A program made the position numbers and the translations under genes. Positions 1 through 11,285 of a stretch of DNA of 64,000 nt are shown in pieces. The stretch is from Vicia villosa. Its lineage: Eukaryota > Streptophyta > Magnoliopsida > Fabales > Fabaceae. Position 1 is the stretch's first letter; the number at the start of each line of letters is the position of its first letter. The notes under the pieces are model-generated. The model ran no database searches. It had not been told where the DNA came from and saw nothing but the letters and a program-made list of their open reading frames with translations. The stretch lies in assembly GCF_029867415.1 (NCBI RefSeq), contig NW_026705454.1:124001-188000 (forward strand), read 5' to 3'.

Positions 1-8
1 AGCACAAC

Positions 9-3000
9 ATGTCATGGTACCTGGACTCTGGATGCTCACGACACATGACAGGAAGAAGGTCTATGTTCCAAGACCTGGTGCTTAAATCTGGAGGAGAAGT
101 CAAGTTTGGAGGAGATCAGAAGGGCAAGATAATTGGCTCTGGAACTATAAAGTCTGGTAACTCTCCTTCCATTTCTAATGTACTTCTTGTAGAAGGATTA
201 ACACATAACCTCTTATCTATCAGTCAATTGAGTGACAATGGTTATGATATAATCTTTAATCAAGAGTCTTGCAAGGCTGTAAATCAGAAGGATGGCTCAA
301 TCCTATTTACAGGCAAGAGGAAGAACAACATTTATAAGACAGATCTGAAAGATCTTATGAGTCAGAAGGTGACTTGTCTTATGTCTGTTTCTGAAGAGCA
401 GTGGGTCTGGCACAGAAGATTAGGTCATGCTAGTTTGAGAAAGATTTCTCAGATTAACAAACTGAATCTTGTCAGAGGACTCCCTAATCTGAAATTCAAA
501 TCAGATGCTCTTTGTGAAGCATGTCAGAAGGGCAAGTTCTCCAAACCTGCATTCAAGTCCAAGAATGTTGTTTCTACCTCAAGGCCATTAGAACTCTTGC
601 ACATTGATCTGTTTGGCCCAGTCAAAACAGCATCTGTCAGAGGGAAGAAATATGGATTAGTCATCGTAGATGATTATAGCCGCTGGACATGGGTAAAATT
701 CTTGAAACACAAGGATGAGTCTCATTCAGTGTTCTTTGATTTCTGCATTCAGATTCAATCTGAAAAAGAGTGTAAAATCATAAAGGTCAGAAGTGATCAT
801 GGTGGTGAATTTGAGAACAGATCCTTTGAAGAATTCTTCAAAGAAAATGGTATTGCCCATGATTTCTCTTGTCCTAGAACTCCACAGCAAAATGGAGTTG
901 TAGAACGAAAGAATAGGACTCTGCAAGAAATGGCCAGAACCATGATCAATGAAACCAATATGGCTAAGCATTTCTGGGCAGAAGCAATAAACACTGCATG
1001 CTATATTCAGAATAGAATCTCTATCAGACCTATTCTAAATAAGACTCCTTATGAATTGTGGAAGAATAGAAAGCCCAACATTTCATATTTCCATCCTTTT
1101 GGATGTGTATGCTTTATTCTGAACACTAAAGATCATCTTGGTAAGTTTGATTCCAAAGCTCAAAAATGTTTCCTTCTTGGATATTCTGAACGCTCAAAAG
1201 GCTACAGAGTATACAATACTGAAACATTGATTGTAGAAGAATCAATCAATATCAGGTTTGATGATAAGCTTGGTTCTGAAAAACCAAAGCAGTTTGATAA
1301 TTTTGCAGATTGTGATATTGATATATCAGAAGTTGTTGAGCCAAGAAGCAACGCATCAGAAGCAGAGCTTCTCAGAAGCAAAGAATCTGAAGATCAAGTA
1401 TCAGCTTCTCTGGAGAATCTAAGCATTTCTGAAGAACCATCTGTCAGAAGATCATCCAGACTCATCTCTGGTCATTCAGAAGATGTCATTCTTGGAAAGA
1501 AGGATGATCCAATCAGAACAAGAGCATTCCTTAAGAACAATGCAGACTGTCAATTAGGTCTTGTATCTTTGATCGAGCCAACTTCTGTTGATCATGCTCT
1601 AGAAGATCCAGACTGGATAATTGCTATGCAAGAAGAACTGAATCAGTTTACAAGGAATGATGTTTGGGATCTTGTTCCTAGACCAGATGGATTCAATATA
1701 ATCGGTACAAAATGGGTCTTCAGAAACAAGCTCAGTGAGAAAGGTGAAGTGGTAAGGAACAAAGCCAGACTGGTGGCTCAGGGTTATAGTCAGCAAGAAG
1801 GGATTGACTATACAGAAACCTTTGCACCAGTGGCCAGGTTAGAATCTATTCGTCTATTAATTTCATTTGCCACTCAACATAACATCACTCTCTATCAAAT
1901 GGATGTTAAGAGTGCCTTCTTAAATGGTTATATAGATGAAGAAGTTTATGTCCATCAACCTCCTGGTTTTGAAGACTCTATGTCTCCTAATCATGTTTTT
2001 AAATTAAAGAAATCGTTATATGGATTGAAACAAGCTCCCAGAGCTTGGTATGAACGCTTAAGTTCTTTCCTTCTGGATAATGGTTTCACTAGAGGAAAAG
2101 TGGACACTACTCTCTTTTGTAAAACCTTTAAAAGGGATATTGTAATTTGTCAAATATATGTAGATGATATTATTTTTGGAACATCTAATGCTACACTTGG
2201 AAAGGAGTTTGCTGAGTCTATGCAGGCTGAGTTTGAAATGAGTATGATGGGAGAACTCAAGTATTTCCTTGGAATACAAATAAATCAAACATCAGAAGGA
2301 ACGTATGTTCACCAAACCAAGTATGTGAAGGAACTTCTGAAGAAGTTTAATCTTCTAGACTGCAAAGAAGCCAAAACTCCTATGCATCCAACATGCATCC
2401 TAGGTAAGGATGAGGTAAGTAAGAAGGTAGATCAGAAGTTATACAGAGGTATGATTGGATCTCTTCTATATCTGACTGCTTCTAGACCTGACATTCTGTT
2501 CAGTGTTTGTTTGTGTGCTAGATTCCAATCAGATCCTAGAGAATCTCATTTAACTGCTGTTAAGAGAATTCTAAGGTATCTGAAAGGTACTACTAATGTT
2601 GGCTTAGTTTACAGAAAATCTAAAGAATACAACTTAGTAGGATTCTGCGATGCTGACTATGCTGGAGACAGAATTGAAAGAAAGAGTACTTCGGGAAGTT
2701 GCCAATCTCTTGGAAGTCATTTGATCTCCTGGTATAGCAAGAAGCAAGCAACTATTGCTCTATCAACGACAGAAGCAGAATATGTCGCTGCTGCTGGTTG
2801 CAGTACACAGATGATCTGGATGAAGAGTCAGCTAGAAGATTATCAGATATTTGAGAGTAACATTCCTATATTCTGTGATAATACTTCTGCTATATGTTTA
2901 TCTAAGAATCCTATTCTTCATTCAAAAGCTAAACATATTGAGATTAAACATCATTTCATAAGGGACTATGTTCAGAAGGGTGTTATATCTTTAAACTTTG

Positions 3001-3104
3001 TGGATACAGACCATCAATGGGCTGATATCTTTACAAAACCCCTGGCTGAAGATAGGTTTAAGTTCATTCTGAAGAACATCAGTATGGATTTATGCCCAGA
3101 ATGA
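9..3104 (+). CDS. Ty1/copia polyprotein, protease to RNase H (5' end cut by the window)
   Basis: An uninterrupted frame of 1031 residues. The true polyprotein begins further upstream with gag, so the methionine at 9 is only the first in view. Domains in order: retropepsin with the D-S-G triad at about residues 6-8; a GAG-pre-integrase HHCC zinc site at about 132-172 (WHRRLGH, then CEAC); an integrase core with the DDE acids in HIDLFGP (about 199), VRSDHGGEF (about 262) and GVVERKN (about 298); reverse transcriptase with YVDDIIFG at about 717; and RNase H with CDADYAG (about 881), STTEAEY (about 921) and CDNTSA (about 957). It cuts, integrates and reverse transcribes the element's own RNA. No stop or missing catalytic acid is seen in this part, unlike copy E2. 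It could be active if the unseen gag is intact. Confidence 0.95.
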   Translation: MSWYLDSGCSRHMTGRRSMFQDLVLKSGGEVKFGGDQKGKIIGSGTIKSGNSPSISNVLLVEGLTHNLLSISQLSDNGYDIIFNQESCKAVNQKDGSILFTGKRKNNIYKTDLKDLMSQKVTCLMSVSEEQWVWHRRLGHASLRKISQINKLNLVRGLPNLKFKSDALCEACQKGKFSKPAFKSKNVVSTSRPLELLHIDLFGPVKTASVRGKKYGLVIVDDYSRWTWVKFLKHKDESHSVFFDFCIQIQSEKECKIIKVRSDHGGEFENRSFEEFFKENGIAHDFSCPRTPQQNGVVERKNRTLQEMARTMINETNMAKHFWAEAINTACYIQNRISIRPILNKTPYELWKNRKPNISYFHPFGCVCFILNTKDHLGKFDSKAQKCFLLGYSERSKGYRVYNTETLIVEESINIRFDDKLGSEKPKQFDNFADCDIDISEVVEPRSNASEAELLRSKESEDQVSASLENLSISEEPSVRRSSRLISGHSEDVILGKKDDPIRTRAFLKNNADCQLGLVSLIEPTSVDHALEDPDWIIAMQEELNQFTRNDVWDLVPRPDGFNIIGTKWVFRNKLSEKGEVVRNKARLVAQGYSQQEGIDYTETFAPVARLESIRLLISFATQHNITLYQMDVKSAFLNGYIDEEVYVHQPPGFEDSMSPNHVFKLKKSLYGLKQAPRAWYERLSSFLLDNGFTRGKVDTTLFCKTFKRDIVICQIYVDDIIFGTSNATLGKEFAESMQAEFEMSMMGELKYFLGIQINQTSEGTYVHQTKYVKELLKKFNLLDCKEAKTPMHPTCILGKDEVSKKVDQKLYRGMIGSLLYLTASRPDILFSVCLCARFQSDPRESHLTAVKRILRYLKGTTNVGLVYRKSKEYNLVGFCDADYAGDRIERKSTSGSCQSLGSHLISWYSKKQATIALSTTEAEYVAAAGCSTQMIWMKSQLEDYQIFESNIPIFCDNTSAICLSKNPILHSKAKHIEIKHHFIRDYVQKGVISLNFVDTDHQWADIFTKPLAEDRFKFILKNISMDLCPE

Positions 3105-3569
3105 GAAGATGAGAAGTTCTTACGTATGAGTATTTTCTGAAATGAATGTGGATTTCTTTTTATATCAGAAGTTCTGATTGAAATCTTTTAGAAATTATGA
3201 TTCGGTTATTACTAACGTTTCATTGTCTAAGTTGATTCAGAACCTTTTTTAAAGAAAAACAGCTGTAACGTTTTATCTCGGGATGGTAAACCTGTCGTTA
3301 CTGTTCATGGATAAGCGCGCGTGCAGTTGAAGGGACGCCGACCATAGGTAACTGTGCTAGTCACCTCATTCGTCTTTATTATCTCTCCTCACGTCACGTA
3401 ACATTAAATGCTATCCATCATTTGTTTCGTTTTATTTTCTTTTAAATATTCTTCAAACGCTTCTCCTTCCCTCTTATATTTTTTGCTATCTCTCCTCTGT
3501 CTTTGTTTTCCTTCTCTATCCTTTTGCATTCATATCAAACCCTAACTGTTCATTATCTGCAAATCCATC

Positions 3570-3965
3570 ATGAACTCTTCATCAAGCCCAGGAAACCATG
3601 AAAATGATCAAAACAAAAAGAGAAAAGCTGTTGAAACATCTCCTTCCAAACCCAAAAAGATAAAGATCACCTATGACCCTCTCAAGGTGAATCCATTCGA
3701 AGCAATGTTATCTGGAAACTATTCTAGACGTGTGTTTCAACCCCCTGGTGAAAGCCCTCCATCATCTCCATCTTCATCCTCATCTTGTTTCCTTCAAGAC
3801 TCAACTTCCTCCTCATCTAACCTCTCCTCTCCCTCAACCCATTCCAAAGAAATCTCTTCTTCTTCACCTGCTGAGAATGTTGTCTCTGATAAAGATTGTG
3901 GAAGATCTGCATCAGAACCAAGTCTCCCTGACCCCTCGCCTGGAAGCCCAAGAAGCAGTCAATGA
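3570..3965 (+). CDS. Small serine/proline-rich ORF downstream of Sirevirus pol (env-like position)
   Basis: A 131-residue frame 465 bp after the pol stop. It has a basic, nuclear-localisation-like stretch (KKRK near residue 16, KPKKIK near 27-32) and then a long low-complexity Ser/Pro region. No transmembrane helix or signal peptide is visible. Sireviruses often carry an extra ORF here, called env-like in soybean SIRE1. Position supports that label; the protein shows no envelope hallmark. It may be the N-terminal remnant of a longer ORF, since untranslated 3' sequence follows directly. Copy E2 has lost this segment. Confidence 0.5.
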   Translation: MNSSSSPGNHENDQNKKRKAVETSPSKPKKIKITYDPLKVNPFEAMLSGNYSRRVFQPPGESPPSSPSSSSSCFLQDSTSSSSNLSSPSTHSKEISSSSPAENVVSDKDCGRSASEPSLPDPSPGSPRSSQ

Positions 3966-4729
3966 TGCGCTTCACTCCTTCATGGCATGCTGGCACAGAT
4001 TCTGTCTTAGCTAGGGTCTTAGGCTTTGGTCTTAGTAGTTTTCTTTCCTTGTTACATCTGCCTGTTAAACATCCTCTCTTGTAATCTTTCTGTTTGATTA
4101 TCAATAAAAAGTTTCTTTGTTTTACATTCCAGTGATTTTATTTGTCGTTTTATTCATCTGAATCTTTTGAAATATTCTTTTTGATGTTATGACAAAAAGG
4201 GGGAGAAAGATAAATGATAAATGATTTGATTAATCTATCAGTTGCTGGGTAAAGCTCCCACACATTTACTAACAAGAACTGCAAGTTCTATATGGTTTAA
4301 GTGTTTTGCAGGTATAAAGAAGTGAAGAGAATCTTCAAAGCAAACACAAGAAGCAAAACCATAAGGAGTGTTATTCTGTAAAAAGAATAAACTCATGGAA
4401 ACTGAAGCAAGCTTAGTGCTGTCAAGCTTCAGAAATCAGAAGCAAGAAAGAAGATTAAATCAGAAGCACTGATAATAGAATTTGATCCATATTTGTCTAT
4501 TTGATCTGACAAAATTCTATTTGCTCTGATACATTATTTTAGCCTATATGGCTCTGATACATATCATGTGTTCTAATATACATTTTATGTTCTGACTCGT
4601 TCATGCTGACTTTTGTCGTTTAGTTTTTGTTCTGTAACATTTCAGGATGTAGAGATGCTCAGATGATGCTCTGGTACATTCAACAATGTTCTGATACAAA
4701 TCTAGCATGAAGTGATGTTGGTAGAAATT
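3966..4729 (+). other. Untranslated 3' region of Sirevirus E1 with an upstream polypurine block
   Basis: Non-coding part of E1. A polypurine block (aaaaagggggagaaag) at about 4194-4209 resembles the functional tract at 5291-5302 but lies 1.1 kb upstream of the LTR. Element E2 has the equivalent block near 21013-21024. No gene is seen. Confidence 0.7.
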
Positions 4730-5065
4730 CAAAGCTCTGAAGCTATCCGAGGGAAGCAGAAATCAGAAGCTATGAAGGTTCTAAAGATCCAGAAAACTCA
4801 AGTTCTGAAGCTGTCCTAAATGGAAGCAGAAATCAGAAGCTGTGAATGTTCAGAAGATCAAAGAAATTCAAGTTCTGAAGCTGTCCTAGATGGAAGCAGA
4901 AATCAGAAGCTGTGAATGTTCAGAAGATCAAAGAAATTCAAGTTCTGAAGCTGTCCTAGATGGAAGCAGAAATCAGAAGCTGTGAGTGTTCTAGGGATCT
5001 AAGGAAATTCTAGTTCTGAAGCTGTCCAATGGAAGTAGAAGTCAGAAGCTATGAATTCTCTAAAG
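4730..5065 (+). repeat. 70 bp tandem repeats in the Sirevirus 3' untranslated region
   Basis: The unit begins aagttctgaagctgtcc. Starts fall at 4800, 4870, 4940 and about 5011, a period of 70 bp, with a more diverged unit before 4800. The middle copies are almost identical. The equivalent region of E2 (about 21465-21600) has only about two units, so copy number varies between family members. Confidence 0.85.
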
Positions 5066-5148
5066 ACAGAAGCTTATGTGATCGTCTCTACCGAAATAAT
5101 CAGGGAAGTCTTTTATTAAAGTTCTTCGAGTATTTATTTCAGGGGGAG

Positions 5149-5303
5149 ATTATTTATCTCAGGGGGAGATTGTTAATCTCAGGGGGAGACATATTCATAT
5201 GCTTATGCTATAGCTGTGTAATTTGTCTTTTGCCGTCTGTTCTTTCTGATCGCAAATTCATATCATTTATATATGTTTTTGTCATCATCAAAAAGGGGGA
5301 GAT
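5149..5303 (+). other. Polypurine tract cluster upstream of the 3' LTR
   Basis: Three short copies of agggggaga at about 5142-5186 are followed by the tract aaaagggggagatt at 5291-5304, which abuts the LTR start. Purine tracts prime plus-strand DNA synthesis. Multiple copies near the 3' LTR are a conserved Sirevirus trait. The same layout is seen at 21671-21833 in E2. Confidence 0.8.
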
Positions 5304-6512
5304 TGTTAGAACAAGATTTGTTCTGATCAATTATCTTAGTTTTGATGATAACAATAATATGAATTTTGCTTAAGATAATATGGTACTCTAATCCAATGCA
5401 ATTTCCTTTTCAGGAAATATATAAAGAGTACGCATAATTCAGCACTCAGAAGCTTTGTCTCAAAGGGTTCAGCATGCAACATCAGAACATGGTCTGGCAA
5501 GACATCAGAAGATGGTCGAAGCAGAATCAGAACATGGGTCTATGGAAGCATCAGAAGAACAAGAGAACAGAAGCACTGAAGTTCTGATGGTATCACGCTC
5601 AGAAGCACTTCAAGGTCAGAAGATCAGAAGATGCTTTGCACCAAGCTGTTTGACTCTGATGATACTCAAACGTTGTATTCACAAACATCAGATCAGAAGG
5701 AAGTACAAGTGGCAAGCTACGCTGACTGACAAAAGGAACGTTAAAAGCTATTCTAGGCTACGTCAGTAGACACAGCGTGAACAAGGCTCGAGGTAGTTGA
5801 CAAAAGCGTATAACATTAAATGCGATGCTGTACGGAACACGCAAAGCATTAAATGCACTCAACGGTCATCTTCTCCAACGCCTATAAATATGAAGTTCTG
5901 ATGAGAAGCAAGGTTAACGATTCTGCACCAAAACAACTCATATTAACTTGCTGAAACTCTGTTCTATTCAAAACTCAGAATCTTCATCTTCATCAAAGCT
6001 CACTACATTGCTGTTGTAATATATTAGTGAGATTAAGCTTAAACGTTAAGAGAAATATCACAGTTTGTGATTATAGCTTTTAAGAAGCAATTGTAATACT
6101 CTTAGAATTGATTACATTAAGTTGTAAGGAACTAGAGTGATCGTGTGGATCAGAATACTCTAGGAAGTCTTAGAGGTTATCTAAGCAGGTTGTAACTAAA
6201 GTGATCGTGTGGATCAGTATACTCTAGAAAAGTCTTAGATGGTATCTAAGCAGTTGTTCCTGGAGTGATCAGTGTGTGATCAGAAGACTCTGGAAGACTT
6301 AGTTGCTGACTAAGTGGAGAACCATTGTAATCCGTGCGATTAGTGGATTAAATCCTCAGTTGAGGTAAATCATCTCTGCGGGGGTGGACTGGAGTAGTTT
6401 AGTTAACAACGAACCAGGATAAAAATAACTGTGCAATTTATTTTTATCTGTCAAGTTTTTAAAGCTACACTTATTCAAACCCCCCCCTTTCTAAGTGTTT
6501 TTCTATCCTTCA
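5304..6512 (+). repeat. 3' LTR of Sirevirus E1 (1209 bp)
   Basis: Starts TGTTAGAACAAG directly after the polypurine tract and ends ...TATCCTTCA. It aligns along its length with the E2 LTR at 15393-16608. It contains a TATA box (5883-5890), three tandem units of about 60 bp at about 6135-6320 and a C-run near 6478-6487. Confidence 0.93.
5883..5890 (+). promoter_or_regulatory. TATA box in the Sirevirus E1 LTR
   Basis: tataaata within the sequence aacgcctataaatatgaag, about 580 bp into the LTR. The 5' LTR of E2 has tatataaat at the matching place (15979-15987), which supports a conserved RNA polymerase II core promoter. Confidence 0.6.
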
Positions 6513-9004
6513 CTTACCACAACATCGCTTGGTTGTAACACAATTCCTTCGAAGTCAAGCTTTTCCAGTACTGCTTTTGGTAACACGTTCAAAGAGGAAC
6601 CGTTATCTACCAGCATATGAGATAGAGTGGTGCCATTACATTTAATAGAGATGTGTAGGGCTTTATTGTGATTTTTTCCAGCAGGAGTTAGATCAACATC
6701 AGAGAAACCGAGACCATTATTCACTGTTAGATTGGCAACACATTTTTCAAATTGATTGACTAAAATCTCTTGTGGTACATGTGCAGCTTTCAGGAACTTC
6801 ATCAGTGCTTTGGCATGAGCTTCTGAATATTTTAGCAGAGACAGCATTGAGATTTTTGAAGCAGTGTGTCCCAGTTGTTCGACAATATTGTAATCACTTT
6901 TGCAGATGATTTTCAATATTTCCTCCATTTCTTGCTTCGACGGATCTTCAACAGTGACTTCCACCGGTACTTAAACTGGTTCAACTAGTGGTTCCTTGCC
7001 TCGAGCATTGATATCTTGATTAGGAACTGGGACCTGGACTGGATTAGTAGCAACATTTGGAGAAATTTCTGGTGAAAAGATCCTTCCGCTTCTCGTAATC
7101 TTGCTAGTACCCACAATATTATCAACAGTTGGAGTAGTAAATTTCATGGCCTATTCAGTCAAGGTATCTTGCTTAACTCCATGGACATAAACATTAGTGT
7201 CATAACTCCACGGGACAGCTTTGTCTGAGGAGTATGGAAATGGAGTCGGACTGGTAATGATTACAGATGCCACTTTTGGTGCAGCAGAAATTCTGAAAGG
7301 AGCATTGGTAGGGATTTTCAATGGTATGTTAGAAACCACTGAGACGTCCTCTATTCTCATCCCATTTGCAAAAACTTCGCATAAATCGTCCATAGAAGGG
7401 AGCCTTTCAAACATAATGATACGGCGATCCATCCACTTTTGAATTCCTATTTTCAGATTCTCACAACCATTAGGTAGGTGTGCACAATAAAAGCAATCAG
7501 GGTCACAACCTGGAAAGTAACCAGCTCGGATTAACTTTCTTTTGACTTCAAGGAGCGGAGTTGACAACTCTCTCACATCATAGATATAAACAGTGTCTAT
7601 GATAGCATTAACGGTTTTGTCGTGCTTTGGCATAGGTGCAGTGATGACATTTGGAGTCTCTAGAGGATCGAACTCAATTTCCCCAGCGTCTATCATGTCT
7701 TTTATTTTATTTTTCAGGGCCCAACAGTGATCTGTGTCATGTCCTGGACAGTTAGAATGGTATGCACATGTTGCATCGGGGCGATAACTCGGAGAGGAAG
7801 TGTTGACATTCTTTGGAGGGTCTTTTAATGTGATCAGATCTGCTTTTAACAAATGCTGCAATGCTTGAGAGATTGGCATATTAATTCTGGTGAAATTTCT
7901 TCTTGGTGCATCTGGTCGACGCGTATATTTTGGCGGTTGATCTTTTTGAGGTGCGGATGCGGAGATCAGAACTGCCCCTACAGATTGGTGATGCTCATTT
8001 TTGCGACTTTTCTGACTGTTCATTGTATTGACTTCATTTCTCCCACTGATGGGCCTTTTTGTAGTACCAGAGGAGGAGCCTATTTGAATTTTTCCGCTTT
8101 GAATATCGCTTTCGACACGCTCTCCTGTTAATATCAGGTCAGTGAAACCTGACGATGAGCTTCCCAGCAAATGACTGTAGAAAGGGCCAGTTAAAGTGCC
8201 CGTGAACATGTCGACCAACTCGCGCTCAGATAAGGGTGGTTGAACCCTTCCAGCTAGATCTCTCCACTTTTGTGCATACCCTTTGAAACTTTCTTTTGGT
8301 GCCATAGACATGCCCCGCAGTTGAGTACGGGTTGGCGCAAGGTCAGCATTGTATTGATACTGTTTGTAGAAAGCAGCAGCCAAATCTTCCCAAGTGTGAA
8401 CTTTTGTACTTTCCAGTTGGTAGTACCACTCGAGTTATGTACCCGACAGACTTTCCTGGAAGAAATGAATCCACAATTTGTTATCTGCTGTATGAGGTAG
8501 TATCTTCCTCACATAGGCCCTCAGATGTAGTTTTGGGCAAGAAACTCCATCATACTTTGCAAAGACAGGAATTTTGAATTTTGGAGGAATAACAATATCT
8601 GAGACGAGTCCAAGATCATTGAAGTCTAAACCAGGTATTTTTTGTATCTCCATAGCTTTCATGCGTTCTTCTAACAACTGGTATTTGTCATCACCCTGTT
8701 CGTCTTCAGAATGATAATCTTCTTCGTTAGAAGAGTGGGAGGGTTTGGCAGAACCGTGGTTGCTGTGATTGTCTTCTCGATCACCTTCACCGACTATTTC
8801 AGGGAACGGTGGCTTTTTGGGCCTTTTGACTGGGATTTTGACCTTTCTTGCCAGGTGACCTAAGCCTGCAGATCCTTTGAGCTTCTTTTTCTTTTTGATT
8901 ATCAAGGCTTTCAGTTCTTGTTGCCCCTTTGCTAACTCCAGAATTGCTATCTGAACTTGGGCGTTCTGTGCTTCGAGATTCTTGACGCTTGTTTTGGAAT
9001 CCAT
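6513..9004 (-). pseudogene. Ogre gag-protease, broken by three stops and an insertion
   Basis: One continuous reading frame from Met at 9004. It has a coiled-coil-like, Gln/Leu-rich N-terminus, then a gag core (WKDLAG-like block AQKWRDLAGRVQPPLSERE), then a TRSGRIFSPE linker, then a retropepsin segment around MLVDNGSSLNVLP. In-frame stops at about 8435, 7151 and 6971 break it without frameshifts, which suggests point mutations. The sequence ends where Sirevirus E1 is inserted, just after the protease active-site region. The D-N-G form of the protease triad is usual in this lineage. Gag packages the RNA and protease processes the polyprotein; this copy cannot make full proteins. Confidence 0.88.
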
Positions 9005-9242
9005 CCCTTCTAACTAAAATAAACAGCGAGGAGATGAGACACCTGTTATGTGAACCTGTTATGCAATGTTTATGAATGAAATGCATATGCAATGTTTTCA
9101 AGGATCTTAGAGTTTAGATTTGTTTAAAAGAGAAACAAACATTTATTAGTCAAACAATTTATTTCTTTTTTTTTTCTTTCTCTTTTTTTTCTTTGCCTCT
9201 TTTGGGCTTTACAAAACAGAAATAAAGAAAATGAAGGATCCC
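9005..9242 (-). other. Ogre ORF1-gag spacer with purine-rich tract
   Basis: Non-coding stretch between ORF1 and gag. A homopyrimidine run on the plus strand (about 9158-9195) is purine-rich on the element strand. Ogre elements are known to have non-coding sequence here. No gene is seen. Confidence 0.55.
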
Positions 9243-10595
9243 TCAGGTCTCCCATGGACGCTTTCTCTTTGCACCCAGGAATGTGTTGATCTGCTGTTCT
9301 TCTTGGAGTTGTCTGGTGAGCTCCAACACTTTCCTCTCATAGTCTTGACACTATGCTTTGAAGATGTCTCTTTCCTCCTTTAGTTGAACCCAAGATTTTT
9401 GCAGCTCTTCCAGGTCAGTTGGCATGTCCGGATGTAAAATCACTCGAGGTTCGTCTCCTTCAACTTCTGGCTCAATAGTCACAGGTAGAATAGCGGGATA
9501 TGGCATGATGAACTTCTGAGCATGAGTACGCACCCATTTGAGGTAAGGCTCCATGGGAATAGAGTTCCATTGTCCTAAAGTTTTGCTTTCTACTCTATAG
9601 ACACTGCCCCACGCATGTATAAACCTTCATCGATGTCTATGGGAATCATCTTCGTAATCAAACACAATGCCACGGATAATCATGTCGTGAGGACCGTTTC
9701 TCCGTGCACATCCGAATTGGCGTAAAGCTAAAGAGGGATTGTAAGTGATGCCTCCCTTGATGCCAAGGAGTGGCACATTAGGGTACTCTCCACAATGGTC
9801 AATGATAGTGATGTCTCTTTGAAAGAAGTTGTTCCACCGGATATCTGAATGAGACAAAGACATAATCCTGCGAGACCATTGCATCCTTTGTTCGTTTCTC
9901 AACACTGATCGGGGAAGGTGTAATGTAAACCATCTAGCCAGTAGTGGTACACAGCACATAAGAGTTCCTCGTTTCTTCATGGTACGAGTGTGTAGAGAAT
10001 GTAGAATGTCTCCCAGCATGGTAGGTACCGGGTTACGGGTTAAGAAAATGTTGATAATGTGCACACTTATGAACTGGTCGGGATTAGGGAATAAAACCAA
10101 CCCATATATCAAAAGAGCCACAACCTCCTCCAAAGCTGGGTAACTTTTGTTTTTTAGTAGTAATCGAGCCTTTTCCATTAAGAACTTAGCAAGCAAACCC
10201 TCGATTCCACTCTTTGTTTCCCAATTGGACTCAATTTCTGACTTTCGCAAATGTAAGGCAGCAGCAATGATTTCAGGTTTTGGAATCTTTTCTAAACCAG
10301 TGAAAGGTAATTGATCTCGAACAGGTAACCCAATCAGTTCAAAGAACTCTTCCAAAGTGGGTACTAACTGGTAATCAGGAAATGTAAAACAATGATGTTC
10401 GGGATCAAAGAACTGGAACAGGACCCGTGTCATGTCTTCTTCAAATTTCGAGGTAACCAAATGGAGTAGGTGACCGTGCTTTTCGGTGAATTGAGCATTC
10501 CTGGGAAATTCGGATATTAAGTCCTTAAGTTCAGATGGTACTGTCAAGATGTTGATTCGGATGTAATCTCTGGTAGCGGGAGCCATTACCTGCAA
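9243..10595 (-). pseudogene. Ogre ORF1 (protein of unknown function encoded upstream of gag)
   Basis: Frame open from Met at 10595 to 9627 (322 residues). A shift near 9630 moves the homologous reading to another frame, continuing RFIHAWGSVY... and MEPYLKWVRTHAQKF to a stop near 9351. The same frame then runs on through a Leu/Gln/Glu-rich C-terminus (KVLELTRQLQEEQ) to about 9243. The N-terminal part, with motifs such as LEEFFELIGLPV and MLGDILHSLH, resembles the plant retroelement ORF1 family often listed as DUF7745. Its role in the Ogre life cycle is not established. One frameshift and one stop make this copy non-functional. Confidence 0.85.
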
Positions 10596-11262
10596 TAATA
10601 GAACAAAGGTAAACTCTTCGATCCTTGAAATGATTAGTGATAAAATGATATGCTTATGATGCTTATGATGTCATGATGTCAAACATGTGGCACACACAAA
10701 CAAATCAGACAATAGCCTTAGGTTTAAAGGCTCGCATGAGGTTCATAGGTGATACCTTCCCCACTGAAGTTTGAGTTGGTTAAAACCTGTCCTAGAATAG
10801 TATTCGGGTTCTATGATCCTTGGAGACAACATCTCAATATGGCGCTCGGACGGCCGATCAAAATATTCCTCGAGGATAACTAACTTCGATCAATTTCAAA
10901 GCAAGCCACTTAATAGGCCACAAGTCAAGTTCAACTAAAAGGTTCTAAGACAAATTAATGTTTAATGACATTTCGGAAGCCTAACATACTCCTTGATCAT
11001 TTTCAAGGGATATCAGTATGAACCAAAGTGTCGCACTAACGGTGACTACCAGATCAACCGTATCGGTACATGCCGTACAGTTTCCTTGGTCTATTGTCAC
11101 ATACTTAAGGTATCTCGAGATTCGGGTTAGAATCTTTCACACAAGCAAATACCCAAACAAACCTTTGAAAAATAGAACAATCAAGACAAGCAATTGAAAA
11201 CATCAAAGTGATCTACACTCTAAGGTAACCCCTTTTGAAAACATTTTGTTTTTTTGTTTGAA
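10596..11262 (-). other. Ogre 5' untranslated leader
   Basis: About 670 bp between primer site and ORF1. No open frame of note. Confidence 0.7.
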
Positions 11263-11281
11263 ATCCCCAGCAGAGTCGCCA
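11263..11281 (-). other. Primer binding site, tRNA-Arg type
   Basis: On the minus strand it reads TGGCGACTCTGCTGGGGAT, a few bases downstream of the LTR end at 11286. This is the primer site reported for Ogre elements (tRNA-Arg). It fixes the orientation and the inner LTR border. Confidence 0.9.
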
Positions 11282-11285
11282 GTTC

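Larger units (their letters stand above)
1..6512 (+). mobile_element. Sirevirus-type Ty1/copia LTR retrotransposon E1, 5' part outside the window
   Basis: The window opens inside this element. Visible in order are protease-integrase-RT-RNase H (9-3104), a small downstream ORF (3570-3965), a long untranslated 3' region with 70 bp repeats and several AGGGGGAGA polypurine blocks, and the 3' LTR (5304-6512). The copia order (integrase before RT), a pol followed by an extra ORF, and repeated polypurine tracts are known traits of the Sirevirus/SIRE lineage. The element ends at 6512 and interrupts the minus-strand Ogre protease region, so it is younger than that Ogre. The base run cttac at 6513-6517 would be the right target duplication; its partner lies outside the window. 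Confidence 0.93.

Noticed and set aside
5455..5769. Frame of 104 residues, also seen at 15545 and 21986
   Set aside because: Lies within the Sirevirus LTR in each case; no motif, and the frame differs between copies.
11263..11281. tRNA gene at a primer site
   Set aside because: Only the stretch complementary to a tRNA 3' end is present, next to an LTR; no cloverleaf.
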